Shown piece by piece: positions 52,880-62,096 of a stretch of DNA of 64,000 nucleotides; the first letter of the stretch is position 1, and each line of letters begins with the position of its first letter. Made by a program: the position numbers and the translations under genes. The DNA comes from Neobacillus sp. CF12. Lineage in GTDB: Bacteria > Bacillota > Bacilli > Bacillales > Cytobacillaceae. The stretch spans positions 2,742,001-2,806,000 of the forward strand of contig NZ_JAUCEU010000007.1 in the NCBI RefSeq assembly GCF_030348765.1, written 5' to 3'. The notes under the pieces were generated by a model that saw nothing but the letters and a program-made list of their open reading frames with translations, had not been told where the DNA came from and made no database searches.

Positions 52880-53917
52880 TTACTTGTTTTTTAGATGGCA
52901 GCATGATGATCTTTCAATTAATTTATGGGAAATGATGATGCGCTTTATTGGTTCGTTACTGTTTTCAATCTTTTGAATCAAGTTCTTTGATGCTTGATAG
53001 CCGAGATCAAATATATTGATGTCAACAGATGTTAACGGGGGCTTCACCATTTCTGAAAGAAGTACGTTATTAAAGCTGACAATGGAAATATCCTCTGGAA
53101 CGCTGATTCCTAACTCATCTAGTGTATTCAAGACACCTAAAGCCATAAAGTCGTCAACTACCACGAGGGCAGTAGGCGGATTTTCTAGTGACATGAGCTC
53201 TTTAACAGCTTCCTGACCGCCTTCACGTAAAAATTCTTCATGAATAATATATTCATTTTTCAATTCAATACCAGCATTTCGTAATGCCCGTTCATAACCA
53301 AGTAACCGCTCTACCGTTACCACAAGCTCAAGACATCCACCGATAAAGGCAATTTGATGATGACCCTGCATGATTAAATATTCGGTAGCTTCTTGCATGG
53401 CACGAAAATTATCGTTATCAACATGGGTAATTTCTTCTACATTTTTATAAGGTTTACCAATAAGGACAAATGGAAAATTTCTTTTTAGTAAATATGAGAT
53501 AATTTTATCCTCCACCTTAGATTTTAGTAGAATCATCCCATCTACTCTTTTTCCCTGAACCATTTCAACCACTGCTTCAAGTGTTTCCTTTTCTGATTTT
53601 CCAGTTGTCATATGCAAAGCGTATTTTTTTTCATGAGCCCCTTCACTAATTCCTTGCAATACGGTTGGGAAAAAGGGATTCTGAAACACGACATCTCCTG
53701 AACTCGGCATGACAAGCCCAATGGTTTGTGTCGATTGGCTTGCAAGACTTCTTGCATTTAAGTTTGGATGGTACCCAAGCTCTCCCATTGCTTCATTTAC
53801 TTTACGCTTTGTTGCTTCACTTATTCGCGGACTATCGGCAATCACTCTTGAGACTGTTGACGGAGCAACATTCGCAAGCTTTGCAACATCCTTAATTGTA
53901 ACCGCTATGTCTAACAC
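52880..53917 (-). CDS. malR: LacI-family repressor MalR
   Basis: Transcription factor of 345 residues. The N-terminal helix-turn-helix reads VTIKDVAKLANVAPSTVSRVI, followed by the hinge (LGYHPNLNARSLAS) and a periplasmic-binding-like effector domain (about 65-335). Location inside the maltodextrin locus indicates a maltose-responsive repressor. The start is unclear: GTG 53917 has almost no room after GAGAGGG, while the ATA codon four codons later lies at good distance from GAGGGGTG and sits where relatives begin. It is transcribed after malG but separated by about 90 bases. Confidence 0.87.
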   Translation of the reverse strand: MLDIAVTIKDVAKLANVAPSTVSRVIADSPRISEATKRKVNEAMGELGYHPNLNARSLASQSTQTIGLVMPSSGDVVFQNPFFPTVLQGISEGAHEKKYALHMTTGKSEKETLEAVVEMVQGKRVDGMILLKSKVEDKIISYLLKRNFPFVLIGKPYKNVEEITHVDNDNFRAMQEATEYLIMQGHHQIAFIGGCLELVVTVERLLGYERALRNAGIELKNEYIIHEEFLREGGQEAVKELMSLENPPTALVVVDDFMALGVLNTLDELGISVPEDISIVSFNNVLLSEMVKPPLTSVDINIFDLGYQASKNLIQKIENSNEPIKRIIISHKLIERSSCCHLKNK

Positions 53918-54009
53918 CCCTCTCTATTAGGGAGTTTTATGGATTTCTCATATACTATTATATAACGATAATGACCGAATCGGAAATTGTGAGACACTCC
54001 CTCAAAGAA

Positions 54010-54852
54010 TTAGCCTTTTGTACCGCCTGCAGTTAAACCAGATACAAAATAACGCTGGAATGACAAGAAAAGAATCGCTATTGGAACAGCAATTAAAACA
54101 GCCCCTGCAGCAAAAGTGGTAAATTCAGCTCCGAACTGTTTGGCAACAAGGTCATAGAGTCCAACTGCCAGAGTGTAATTTTTCGGTGTTCGAAGTAAAA
54201 TACTTGCGATAATAAAATCAGCAAACGGTGCGATGAAAGAGAATAATGCAACTACTGCGATAATAGGTTTTGCAAGCGGTATAACAATTTGGAAAAAAAT
54301 TCTTAAGTGCCCTGCACCGTCTATTTTAGCCGATTCATCAAGTTCTTTTGGTATCGTGTCTAAATAACCCTTCATCAGCCATGTATTCATCGGTATTTGA
54401 CCGCCAACATAGACACAGATGAGACCTATATGGGTATCAATTAAATGGGTAAGGGTCGCTAAAATGTAAATGGCAATTAAGGCAGCAAAGTTCGGGATCA
54501 TTTGTAAAACTAAAAAAGTCAATAAGCCATTTTTTCGGCCTATAAATCGATAGCGTGAAAAAGAATATGCCGTTAGACTAACAGTGATAACGGTAAATAC
54601 CATGGTTAAAATACTAACCTTTAGCGAATTCATATACCAAAAAACATAATTGCTTTTATCCATATCAAAAAGTTCCTTGTAATGGGCCAAAGTTGCATTC
54701 TTTGGAATAATACTTGAGCCGGATAAACTCTGCCCTGGATTAAAGGATGATCCGATAATCCATGCCAAAGGATACAAAATAATGACAAACATCATTAAAA
54801 TAACCAAATAAGTTAAGGAAAGTCTTATGAAATTCTGTCTTTTCATACTCAT
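54010..54852 (-). CDS. malG: Maltodextrin ABC importer permease MalG
   Basis: Inner permease of 280 residues with six helices. The EAA loop ELDESAKIDGAGHLRIFFQIVIPLAKPII (EAA motif in KIDGAGHLRIF) contacts the ATPase. It begins one base after the malF stop codon, indicating translational coupling. Assigned to maltodextrin by its neighbours: MalE, MalF, pullulanase and neopullulanase. No ATPase gene is in the locus, so it presumably uses a shared MsmX-type ATPase. Confidence 0.9.
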   Translation of the reverse strand: MSMKRQNFIRLSLTYLVILMMFVIILYPLAWIIGSSFNPGQSLSGSSIIPKNATLAHYKELFDMDKSNYVFWYMNSLKVSILTMVFTVITVSLTAYSFSRYRFIGRKNGLLTFLVLQMIPNFAALIAIYILATLTHLIDTHIGLICVYVGGQIPMNTWLMKGYLDTIPKELDESAKIDGAGHLRIFFQIVIPLAKPIIAVVALFSFIAPFADFIIASILLRTPKNYTLAVGLYDLVAKQFGAEFTTFAAGAVLIAVPIAILFLSFQRYFVSGLTAGGTKG

Positions 54853-54853
54853 A

Positions 54854-56131
54854 TTACATCATATCCTCTTCTTGGAATGATTTTGTTCGTCTAAACTGCC
54901 ATAAAGCAACGGATATCACAATCACCGATAAAAGCATCGTAAGCATAGCGGCTTTTGAGTATTGCGCAGAAATCATGGTTAAGCGGTAAATCCAAGAAAT
55001 CAAAATATCTGTACCGCCAGCATTCTGCCCCGTCATCGCAGGTCCACCGCCATTGAATAAATAGATCAAATTGAAATTATTAAAATTAAATGTATATTGG
55101 GTAATTAAAACGGGTGCTGTTGCAAACAAAACGAGCGGCAAGGTAATGTTTTTAAATTTTTGAAAATTAGAAGCACCATCAACCTTAGCCGCTTCATATA
55201 AATCATCCGGAATCGATTGTAGGACGCCTGTTGTCATCGCAAAAATAAACGGGAATCCTAACCAGGTTTGAATAAAGATTAAAGCAATCCTTGTGAAAAG
55301 GGGTTCTGTCATCCAGGGGAGTCCCTCAATACCAAAAAAGCCAAGGATATCCCGGTTAATGGCACCGAAGGTTTCATTGAACATTCCTGCAAAAACAAGG
55401 ATGGATACGAATGCCGGAACCGCCCAAGGCAGAATAAAAACGGTACGAATAATGACCTTTCCTTTTACATCCTTTTGATTCACGATAATCGCTAGGAAAA
55501 TACCTAAAGCTACTTGAAAGGTAGTAGCAACAAATGTCCATACCAACGTCCACGACAATACGGATAAGAAGGTATTACGCCATATATCAACTTTAAAAAT
55601 TTCGATAATATTTTTAAACCCAACCCAATCAACTAGCTTTGCCGGAGGAGAATGATAAAGATCGTAGTTTGTGAATGCTAGTAAGACGACGAAAATAATC
55701 GGAAAAATGACGACAAACACTAATAGTAAAAATCCTGGTGACATAATTAAATAAGGAAATCCATGATCAATAAGGTTACGGTATTGCTCCTTAATAGTAC
55801 TAATGGTTTCATGACGATCACGTTTTTCCCCTATTTTATAAGCATCACGCAAATTAAATAGGTAGAAGCCAAGACCAAAAACGAGAACAATTATGGCTAA
55901 AATCCCATAAACCAAAAGGAAAATAGAGTGATCTAATTGTGGAATCTCTCCCAATGTCACTAAACCCCATAATCCAATATTTAATAAATCGATAAAAACA
56001 TAAATAAATGCGGCACTCAATACGAAAAAGCAGATACCTTTCAACGTTTGTTTGTTGTAAATCTGCCCTAACCCTGGAATGATAGAGAAAATCAATGCTT
56101 TCTTACGGTAACTGGTTGAATAGGAAGACAT
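54854..56131 (-). CDS. malF: Maltodextrin ABC importer permease MalF
   Basis: Permease of 425 residues with about eight helices. An N-terminal region with a putative two-helix hairpin (about 10-110, IIPGLGQIYNKQTLKGICFF near 15) precedes the conserved binding-protein-dependent transport domain, including the EAA loop YEAAKVDGASNFQKFKNITLP near residue 310. The frame opens at 56332, but ATG 56131 is preceded by AAAGGGGAG and fits relatives. It follows malE after an intercistronic hairpin. Confidence 0.9.
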   Translation of the reverse strand: MSSYSTSYRKKALIFSIIPGLGQIYNKQTLKGICFFVLSAAFIYVFIDLLNIGLWGLVTLGEIPQLDHSIFLLVYGILAIIVLVFGLGFYLFNLRDAYKIGEKRDRHETISTIKEQYRNLIDHGFPYLIMSPGFLLLVFVVIFPIIFVVLLAFTNYDLYHSPPAKLVDWVGFKNIIEIFKVDIWRNTFLSVLSWTLVWTFVATTFQVALGIFLAIIVNQKDVKGKVIIRTVFILPWAVPAFVSILVFAGMFNETFGAINRDILGFFGIEGLPWMTEPLFTRIALIFIQTWLGFPFIFAMTTGVLQSIPDDLYEAAKVDGASNFQKFKNITLPLVLFATAPVLITQYTFNFNNFNLIYLFNGGGPAMTGQNAGGTDILISWIYRLTMISAQYSKAAMLTMLLSVIVISVALWQFRRTKSFQEEDMM

Positions 56132-56244
56132 CCTACACTCCCCTTTCATCATGACAATTAGGCTGCTCAGATGCTTTATCAAGAAAAAAAAGAGTTTTAT
56201 CTTCATAAAGCATCTAAACAATTTATATAAAGTAGTATGAATAG

Positions 56245-56277
56245 ATAGCAGTACCTCAAAAGCTGAGGTACTGCTAT
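56245..56277 (-). terminator. Intercistronic hairpin between malE and malF
   Basis: Perfect 14-bp stem (56245-56258 and 56264-56277) with a five-base loop directly after the malE stop codon and no long T-run. It would stabilise the malE message or reduce read-through. Confidence 0.75.
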
Positions 56278-56282
56278 TTTCA

Positions 56283-57551
56283 TTACTTAGTAGATTCAAT
56301 GTTTGCTTTAATTTGATCAACAGCAGAGTCAAGTGCTTGTTTTGGTTCTGCTTTGCCCGTCACAACCGTTTGCAATGAATCAGCCATTGGCTTCCAAACT
56401 TGGCCCATTTCAGGGATGTTTGGCATTGGAACTGCATATTGAGATTGCTCAGCAACCGCTTTTGCCCCTTCATTATCTTTAATCACTGAATCATCTAATA
56501 AAGCTTTATTAGTTGGAACTTCAGCCGTTTGTTCAAAACGGTATTTTGAGTTTTCATCATTCGTGATAAATTCTAAGAATTTAGTTGCCCATTCTTGATG
56601 TTTAGAAAAAGCAGATACATGCCACCCTTTAACACCCATAAAGGTTTTTACATGCTCACCATTTTGCAGAGTAGGAAGTGCGGCCATACCAATATTAATT
56701 CCAGCATCTTGATATGGTTTAAAGGACCAAGGCCCGTTCATAACAGCAGCGACCTTCCCTTCAGTGAAAAGTCCATCCATAGCCGATCCGCCATTTTCAC
56801 CGATAATACCGTTCGGGAATAAGCCTTCCTTGTACCATTTTTGGATGTATTCCGTACCTTCAACAGCACCATTGTTATTTAAACCGATGTCTGCTGGATC
56901 AAGTTTTCCATCATTATTTTTGAAAACATATCCACCCATACCGCCAATGATGCCGTGAGCGAAATAAAAATTATCCCAAAGAGCTAAGAAACCGTAATTT
57001 TCACCCTTCGTATTCTCTTTCGCGAAAGTGTAAAGATCCTCTAATGTCTTTGGAACTTCTTTCATTAAATCTTTATTGTAAACGAAAACTGGTGTTTCAG
57101 AAGACTTTGGAAGTCCGTATAGTTTTCCATCATAGGTTTGTGCATCAATAGAAGATTGTGAAAATGTGTCTGTAACTTTGCTATCCACTTTAAGTTCCGC
57201 AATAAGTCCTTCAGTGGCAACTTGCCCAATTTGGTCATGTGGCAACGTAACAATGTCTGGACCTGTACCTGCAGGACCATCAAGGCGTAATTGATCGCGT
57301 TGTTTCGTTGCCATTTCTACTTCTTTGTACTCAATTTTAATTCCATATTCCTTTTCAAAGTCAGCTGCTACCTTTTCAAGCCAACCAGATTTGTCTTTGT
57401 CTTCCCAGACTACAAGTTTTTCTGGTTTTGCTGCTGTTTCTTCCTTTTTGTCCGTGTCTTTAGTGCTTGAGACGTCTCTTTTTGGGCCGCAAGCAGCAAG
57501 AACACCTAGCATTAAGACAATCATCATAAAGATAGAAAGTGCTTTTTTCAT
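56283..57551 (-). CDS. malE: Maltodextrin-binding lipoprotein MalE
   Basis: Extracellular solute-binding lipoprotein (family 1) of 422 residues. Lipobox LGVLAAC with Cys near residue 21, then KLVVWEDKDKSGWLEKVAADFEK, FTEGKVAAVMNGPWSFKPYQDAGI and the C-terminal MGQVWKPMADSLQTVVTGKAEPKQALD, all typical of maltose/maltodextrin-binding proteins. First gene of the importer operon, read divergently from the neopullulanase gene, with cre and operator-like motifs in the shared upstream region. Confidence 0.92.
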   Translation of the reverse strand: MKKALSIFMMIVLMLGVLAACGPKRDVSSTKDTDKKEETAAKPEKLVVWEDKDKSGWLEKVAADFEKEYGIKIEYKEVEMATKQRDQLRLDGPAGTGPDIVTLPHDQIGQVATEGLIAELKVDSKVTDTFSQSSIDAQTYDGKLYGLPKSSETPVFVYNKDLMKEVPKTLEDLYTFAKENTKGENYGFLALWDNFYFAHGIIGGMGGYVFKNNDGKLDPADIGLNNNGAVEGTEYIQKWYKEGLFPNGIIGENGGSAMDGLFTEGKVAAVMNGPWSFKPYQDAGINIGMAALPTLQNGEHVKTFMGVKGWHVSAFSKHQEWATKFLEFITNDENSKYRFEQTAEVPTNKALLDDSVIKDNEGAKAVAEQSQYAVPMPNIPEMGQVWKPMADSLQTVVTGKAEPKQALDSAVDQIKANIESTK

Positions 57552-57614
57552 TTTTTCCCCTCCTGTAAAATGTAGGAATATTTTAATGTGTCAAACCGCC
57601 TTCTAAATATAAAT

Positions 57615-57646
57615 ATTAAGCGCTTACATTTGCGAAATCGGTTGCA
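57615..57646 (-). promoter_or_regulatory. cre and MalR-like sites upstream of malE
   Basis: ATTAAGCGCTTACA (57615-57628) contains the perfect cre core TAAGCGCTTA, and TGCGAAATCGGTTGCA (57631-57646) is an imperfect palindrome like LacI-family operators. Both lie 60-95 bases before the malE start. Confidence 0.6.
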
Positions 57647-57738
57647 CAACTACTTTCTATTATATTGCATATATTAAATTTTACAACTAGATTATTAAAA
57701 TTTTTTAATATTTGAAATGTAATAGTAATAGAGTTTTA

Positions 57739-57767
57739 TTGACAGTAGTATCGTAGTAAAATACCAT
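57739..57767 (+). promoter_or_regulatory. Sigma-A promoter of the neopullulanase gene
   Basis: A perfect TTGACA at 57739-57744, a 17-base spacer and TACCAT at 57762-57767 stand about 35 bases before the start codon. Confidence 0.75.
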
Positions 57768-57801
57768 TATCATATCTAATAATAGGCAGGTGCAGACGAA
57801 A

Positions 57802-59568
57802 TTGTTAAAAGAAGCGATCTATCATCGACCAAAAGATAATTATGCATACGCTTGCGCAAACGGAGAATTACATATACGAATCCGTACAAAGAAAAACGAT
57901 TTAACAGAAGTAAAGATTGTTTATGGTGATCCCTATGATTGGCATGAAAAAAACTGGATGATAACGACGGAAGCGATGAAAAAGAGTGGTTCTGACCAAT
58001 TATTTGATTACTGGTTTGTATCCATTATTCCCCCCTTCAAAAGGCTCAGGTATGGTTTTATATTGAATGATGGATCAGAATCTTTATGCTTTACAGAGAA
58101 AGGATTCTTTCCAGAACCTCCGTTAGATGAAACAGCCTATTATTTTTGCTTTCCGTTTTTGCACAATGTGGATGTTTTCCAGGCTCCAGCATGGGTAAAA
58201 AATACGGTTTGGTATCAAATTTTTCCTGAAAGATTTGCAAATGGGAATAAAGACAATGATCCTGAAAATGTACTGCCATGGGGAAATGCAGAGCCAACAT
58301 CAAGCAACTTTTTCGGCGGAGATCTTGAAGGTATTATCCAAAATATCTCTTACTTAAAAGAGCTGGGGATTGGTGGAATTTACTTAACCCCTATTTTTAA
58401 AGCCTACTCTAACCACAAATACGATACGATTGATTACATGGAAATCGATCCACATTTTGGAACGAAGGAGATATTAAGAAAATTAATAGAAGTCTGCCAT
58501 AAAAATGGCATTAAAGTGATGTTGGATGCTGTGTTTAACCATTGTGGATTTTATTTTCCTCCCTTTCAAGATATGCTAAAAAATGGGGACAATTCCCGTT
58601 TTAAAAATTGGTTCCACGCTCGTGAGTTTCCGTTAGTTACCAAACCCAAAGCAAATTATCATACTTTTGCCTTTACACCTTTTATGCCGAAATTAAATAC
58701 AGAAAACCCAGAGGTAAGGGAATATTTATTAGAGGTTGGCCGCTACTGGGTAAGAGAGTTTAATATTGATGGCTGGAGACTAGACGTAGCAAATGAAGTC
58801 GACCACAATTTTTGGCGGGAATTCCGAAAAGAAGTAAAGGCCATCAAGCCAGAATTGTATATCCTTGGGGAAATTTGGCATGATTCAATGCCTTGGCTTC
58901 GCGGTGATCAATTTGACGCCATTATGAATTATCCTGTTACAACCAATATTCTTAATCTATTTGCCAAGCAAACGATTACGGTAAAGGAATTCCTTGAAAA
59001 TATGACATCGGTTCTTCATATGTATCCGAAGAATATCAATGAGACTGCCTTTAATTTAGTTGGTAGCCACGATACACCACGAATTTTAACAGAATGTGGT
59101 AAGGATATTGATCGAGTAAAGCAAGTCTATACTTTTTTGCTTACTTTTATTGGAACACCGTGCATTTATTATGGAGACGAAATTGGCATGATGGGCGAAC
59201 AGGACCCCGGCTGCCGCAGATGTATGGAATGGGATAAAAACAAACAAAATAAGGAGCTTTTTGAGCATATTCAGAAATTACTCCAGTTACGGAGGGAAAA
59301 TCCATTACTTTCGAATGAAGGGGAACTCTCTTTTATTGATCCTGAATATCACAATACCTGTCTGGCTTACACGAAATCTATTGGGGAAAAGACGATTATC
59401 GTTATTTTAAATACAGGAGATGAAAAGGTACGCTATACACTTCCATTCCAGTTGGCCCCAATAACCGTTAAAAATCTTTGGGATAATAAAAAAATGGTCT
59501 TTTCGGGCGATGAGTTGACAATCAAGTTAGATAGTAATGGTTTTAAGATTTTGGAATTAACTAATTGA
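57802..59568 (+). CDS. nplT: Neopullulanase / cyclomaltodextrinase
   Basis: Cytoplasmic GH13 alpha-glycosidase that degrades imported maltodextrins, cyclodextrins or pullulan pieces. An N-terminal CBM34-like domain (about 1-120) precedes the barrel. With the TTG start at 57802, the catalytic residues are Asp328 (GWRLDVANEVD), Glu357 (LGEIWHDS) and Asp424 (GSHDTPR), and the protein has 588 residues; these numbers agree with those known for the Geobacillus neopullulanase, which strongly favours this start over GTG 57790. An AGGTG site is 9 bases upstream. No signal peptide. Read divergently from malE from a clear promoter. Confidence 0.92.
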   Translation: MLKEAIYHRPKDNYAYACANGELHIRIRTKKNDLTEVKIVYGDPYDWHEKNWMITTEAMKKSGSDQLFDYWFVSIIPPFKRLRYGFILNDGSESLCFTEKGFFPEPPLDETAYYFCFPFLHNVDVFQAPAWVKNTVWYQIFPERFANGNKDNDPENVLPWGNAEPTSSNFFGGDLEGIIQNISYLKELGIGGIYLTPIFKAYSNHKYDTIDYMEIDPHFGTKEILRKLIEVCHKNGIKVMLDAVFNHCGFYFPPFQDMLKNGDNSRFKNWFHAREFPLVTKPKANYHTFAFTPFMPKLNTENPEVREYLLEVGRYWVREFNIDGWRLDVANEVDHNFWREFRKEVKAIKPELYILGEIWHDSMPWLRGDQFDAIMNYPVTTNILNLFAKQTITVKEFLENMTSVLHMYPKNINETAFNLVGSHDTPRILTECGKDIDRVKQVYTFLLTFIGTPCIYYGDEIGMMGEQDPGCRRCMEWDKNKQNKELFEHIQKLLQLRRENPLLSNEGELSFIDPEYHNTCLAYTKSIGEKTIIVILNTGDEKVRYTLPFQLAPITVKNLWDNKKMVFSGDELTIKLDSNGFKILELTN

Positions 59569-59781
59569 AAATAAGGCAAGAAGAACCTCAATACAAACAC
59601 AATATTGAGTAAGGTAAAAAATCGAAATGAATTTATGATTGTACTGAAACTAATGGAAATAACTCCGAATCCTTCATTCACTGGTTTAAATGATCACTTA
59701 TAAGCCTGATGGGATTATTCATAGTTAATACAGCAGTGTTAATCCGTTACAAGAAACGTAAAAAGGCAACACCCAACTGGG

Positions 59782-60252
59782 TGATCTGCCCCAATAAAGT
59801 TAGACAAATATTTTTATGCAACTTTTAAGACTTGAGTTCGGTATTCCACCGGACTCAGGTCTATTAATTTTGCCTTCATTCGTTTGTGATTGTAATAGTG
59901 AATATAATCAGCTAATTCCCGTTCAAAATGCTCTATACTGTCAAATTCCTGTAGATAAAGAAGTTCGGACTTTAATAAGTCAAAGAAATTTTCCATGACT
60001 GCATTATCTAAACAGTTACCTTTTCGGGACATACTCTGTGTAAATTGGTGCTGTTCTAGTGTTTTTTGATATTGTCTAATTTGACAATGCCAACCTTAAT
60101 CTGAGTGAAGCGTCACTTGGTCTCCTGGCTGAAAACGTTCAATCGCTTAGTCTAACATATCTCCCACCAATTTATAAACAGGACGTTTCATCACGTTATA
60201 CGCAATGATTTCATTTTTAAGTGTATTTGCTCTAGTTTGCTATCTTGAATTT
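59782..60252 (-). mobile_element. IS3-family (IS150-like) insertion remnant
   Basis: Right end of an IS element. A terminal sequence beginning TGATCTGCCCC at 59782 precedes a transposase orfB fragment whose 5' part and the other IS end are missing. The remnant joins the truncated methyltransferase at about 60252/60253, so a deletion has removed the 3' end of that gene and the 5' part of the IS. Confidence 0.8.
59814..60238 (-). pseudogene. IS150-like transposase orfB fragment
   Basis: Reading in one frame gives EIIAYNVMKRPVYKLVGDMLD, then a stop, AIERFQPGDQVTLHSD, a second stop, [10 protein letters not shown], and finally [19 protein letters not shown] to the end RTQVLKVA. Both stops (TAA at 60147-60149 and 60096-60098) stand where relatives have CAA (Gln), so each is a single C-to-T change. 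The catalytic E of the DDE triad is present in MENFF, but the first D and much of the N-terminus are gone. Dead copy. Confidence 0.9.
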
Positions 60253-61002
60253 TGCCTTGATAATCTTAATCTTATGAGCATTTTTGAACTGTGGTAATAT
60301 ATATTTTTGAAATAAATGAATAACATCATCATTGATATCAACAATGGTAATCCTATCAACATTTTCTTTTTCAGAAATCATATACGCATAATAGCCAAGC
60401 CCAAGCCCAAGCCCAAGCCCAAAAGCCAGTACGTTTCCAAATGCCTCATCAACATTCATCGTTTCAATTTCATTTGGTGTGATGGTCATCCAGATTCGAT
60501 TATTCTCTAGAATCGTAGGAAACATGAATTCATTTTCGAAAAAACCGATCTGTGGAATCTGTCTTCCCTCTTTTGTTTGGATAATATCATTACAAACAAA
60601 TCCTTCAAAAGGTTTATATCGCTCATATTTTAATTCACTATTACCGATTTTTATCGTTGGTATCTTGATATTTTTATAATATGGATTGTTAGCATATTCA
60701 TTTGCGTCAAGTTTATAAATCATCTTCTGAAAATAGTTGTTGAACAAATCCTTTTCGTCAACATTATCGACAATATCAAGTCCGAAAGCAGCAGATAATA
60801 GTACACCGAAAGCATGTTCATATGAGACACCATATCTAACAAGCTCATCTATCTCTTCTTTTTCAATAAAGTCAGGTGCATGATTTAAATAATTGCTTAG
60901 TAAAGCAATTATTTTGTAATTATCTTTTATTATTTCATTTTTTATAACGCTATTGCTTTCCAAATCCTCATCCGTTCTAGGTTTAAAATAAACGCTCAAC
61001 AA
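60232..61002 (-). pseudogene. Truncated paralogue of the spermidine-synthase-like gene
   Basis: Closely related to 41226-42119 along its length: the central part (DANEYxNNPYYKNIKIPTIKIGNSELKYE and following) is nearly identical. After KIIKA the homology ends at about 60253 and 6 foreign codons from the IS lead to a stop, losing about 65 residues that include the FTDLWHDVSDG region. The glycine motif is expanded (AFGLGLGLGLGYY against TFGLGLGYY in the intact copy) by repeats of a 6-bp unit around 60399-60424. The start may be TTG 61002 or TTG 60963, the latter aligned with the GTG start of the intact gene. Confidence 0.82.
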
Positions 61003-61008
61003 AAAACT

Positions 61009-61950
61009 TCACTTATTAAAAAGTTTTCTCAACTCCATTAAATCCATTCGGGAAGTTAAAGATCCAATTTCGGTTGTTGCTGCAGCACCAACACGATTAG
61101 CAAATTGAAGATACTCCGTTAATTCCGTTTTCCCTTCAGGCATTCCCTTTTCGTGGAAGCAATATAAAAGTCCGGACATAAAAGCATCTCCTGCACCGGT
61201 TGTATCAATTGCATCCACCTTCGGAGCGCGGCTGAAAACTTTGTTTCCATTCATCACTCCACAAGCCCCTTTCCCTCCCATCGTGATAAATAGGTAAGGA
61301 ATATCCCATTTTGATAATTTTTCCAATCCAGCCTCAAGTGAATTTGTTTCCATTAAAAAATTCAACTCATCTTCAGCCAACTTGACGATATTAGCATGTT
61401 TAAGGAAAGAAACCACTGTTTTACGGCAATGGTCCTCGCTCTCCCACCGTTTTAAGCGAAGATTGGCATCAAAGGCGATTAGATTGGAAAATTCTTTAGC
61501 ATACTTTAGTGCGGACTCGGTTGTCTTCTTGGGTTTTTGTTGAAAAAGGGTGCCGGAGCCAAAATAAAAAATTCTTGTCTTTTCAAAAACGTTTCTTCTT
61601 AATTCGTCTTCTCTTAAAATTTCATCTGGAGTATGGTTTATATAGGAATGGAAGTTTCGCTCACCGCTTTCTGTCAGATGTACATAGACCCCACACATTC
61701 TTTTCGTATCAGAACGAACAGAAAAATCAAGATTGACTCCTTCCTTTTTTAATTCTTGTTCCACAAATTGACCGATTGAATCTGTCCCCAATTTACACAA
61801 ATAATAAGCAGGCAGCCCAAGTCTGCTTGTTCCGACTGCCAGGTTAACAGTAGCACCTCCTAACAGATGTCGGAATTTTGTATTGGAACTATCAGTTGAT
61901 ATATAATCTACAAAAGCTTCTCCTAGTGATATAACTCCTTGTTTTCCCAA
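61009..61950 (-). CDS. PfkB family sugar kinase (fructokinase-like)
   Basis: Ribokinase-fold kinase of 313 residues. The first signature is LLGGATVNLAVGTSRLG near residue 28 and the second, DTTGAGDAFMSGLL near residue 252, holds the catalytic aspartate and the anion hole. TTG 61950 follows AAGGAGG at 6 bases and is preferred over the ATG at 61983. Substrate is probably fructose or a related sugar, judging only by family. It precedes the truncated methyltransferase by six bases. Confidence 0.85.
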   Translation of the reverse strand: MGKQGVISLGEAFVDYISTDSSNTKFRHLLGGATVNLAVGTSRLGLPAYYLCKLGTDSIGQFVEQELKKEGVNLDFSVRSDTKRMCGVYVHLTESGERNFHSYINHTPDEILREDELRRNVFEKTRIFYFGSGTLFQQKPKKTTESALKYAKEFSNLIAFDANLRLKRWESEDHCRKTVVSFLKHANIVKLAEDELNFLMETNSLEAGLEKLSKWDIPYLFITMGGKGACGVMNGNKVFSRAPKVDAIDTTGAGDAFMSGLLYCFHEKGMPEGKTELTEYLQFANRVGAAATTEIGSLTSRMDLMELRKLFNK

Positions 61951-62025
61951 AATAGTCCTCCTTCTGGAAAGTATAAAATACATTATAAACTATTTTTAAC
62001 TTAGTTCTGGTGACCCATAATAAAA

Positions 62026-62052
62026 ATCCCTCAAACTCTTAGTCTGAGGGAT
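62026..62052 (-). terminator. Terminator after the M4 protease
   Basis: 8-bp stem (62026-62033 and 62045-62052), 45 bases beyond the protease stop, with a T-run on the minus strand. Confidence 0.8.
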
Positions 62053-62096
62053 TATAAAACGCACTTCACTATTCATTTTGCAGGCAATTTAAATAC

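Noticed and set aside
60316..60510. Frame encoding KPKPKPKPK on the plus strand
   Set aside because: It is the antisense of the GL repeat in the truncated methyltransferase, not an independent gene.
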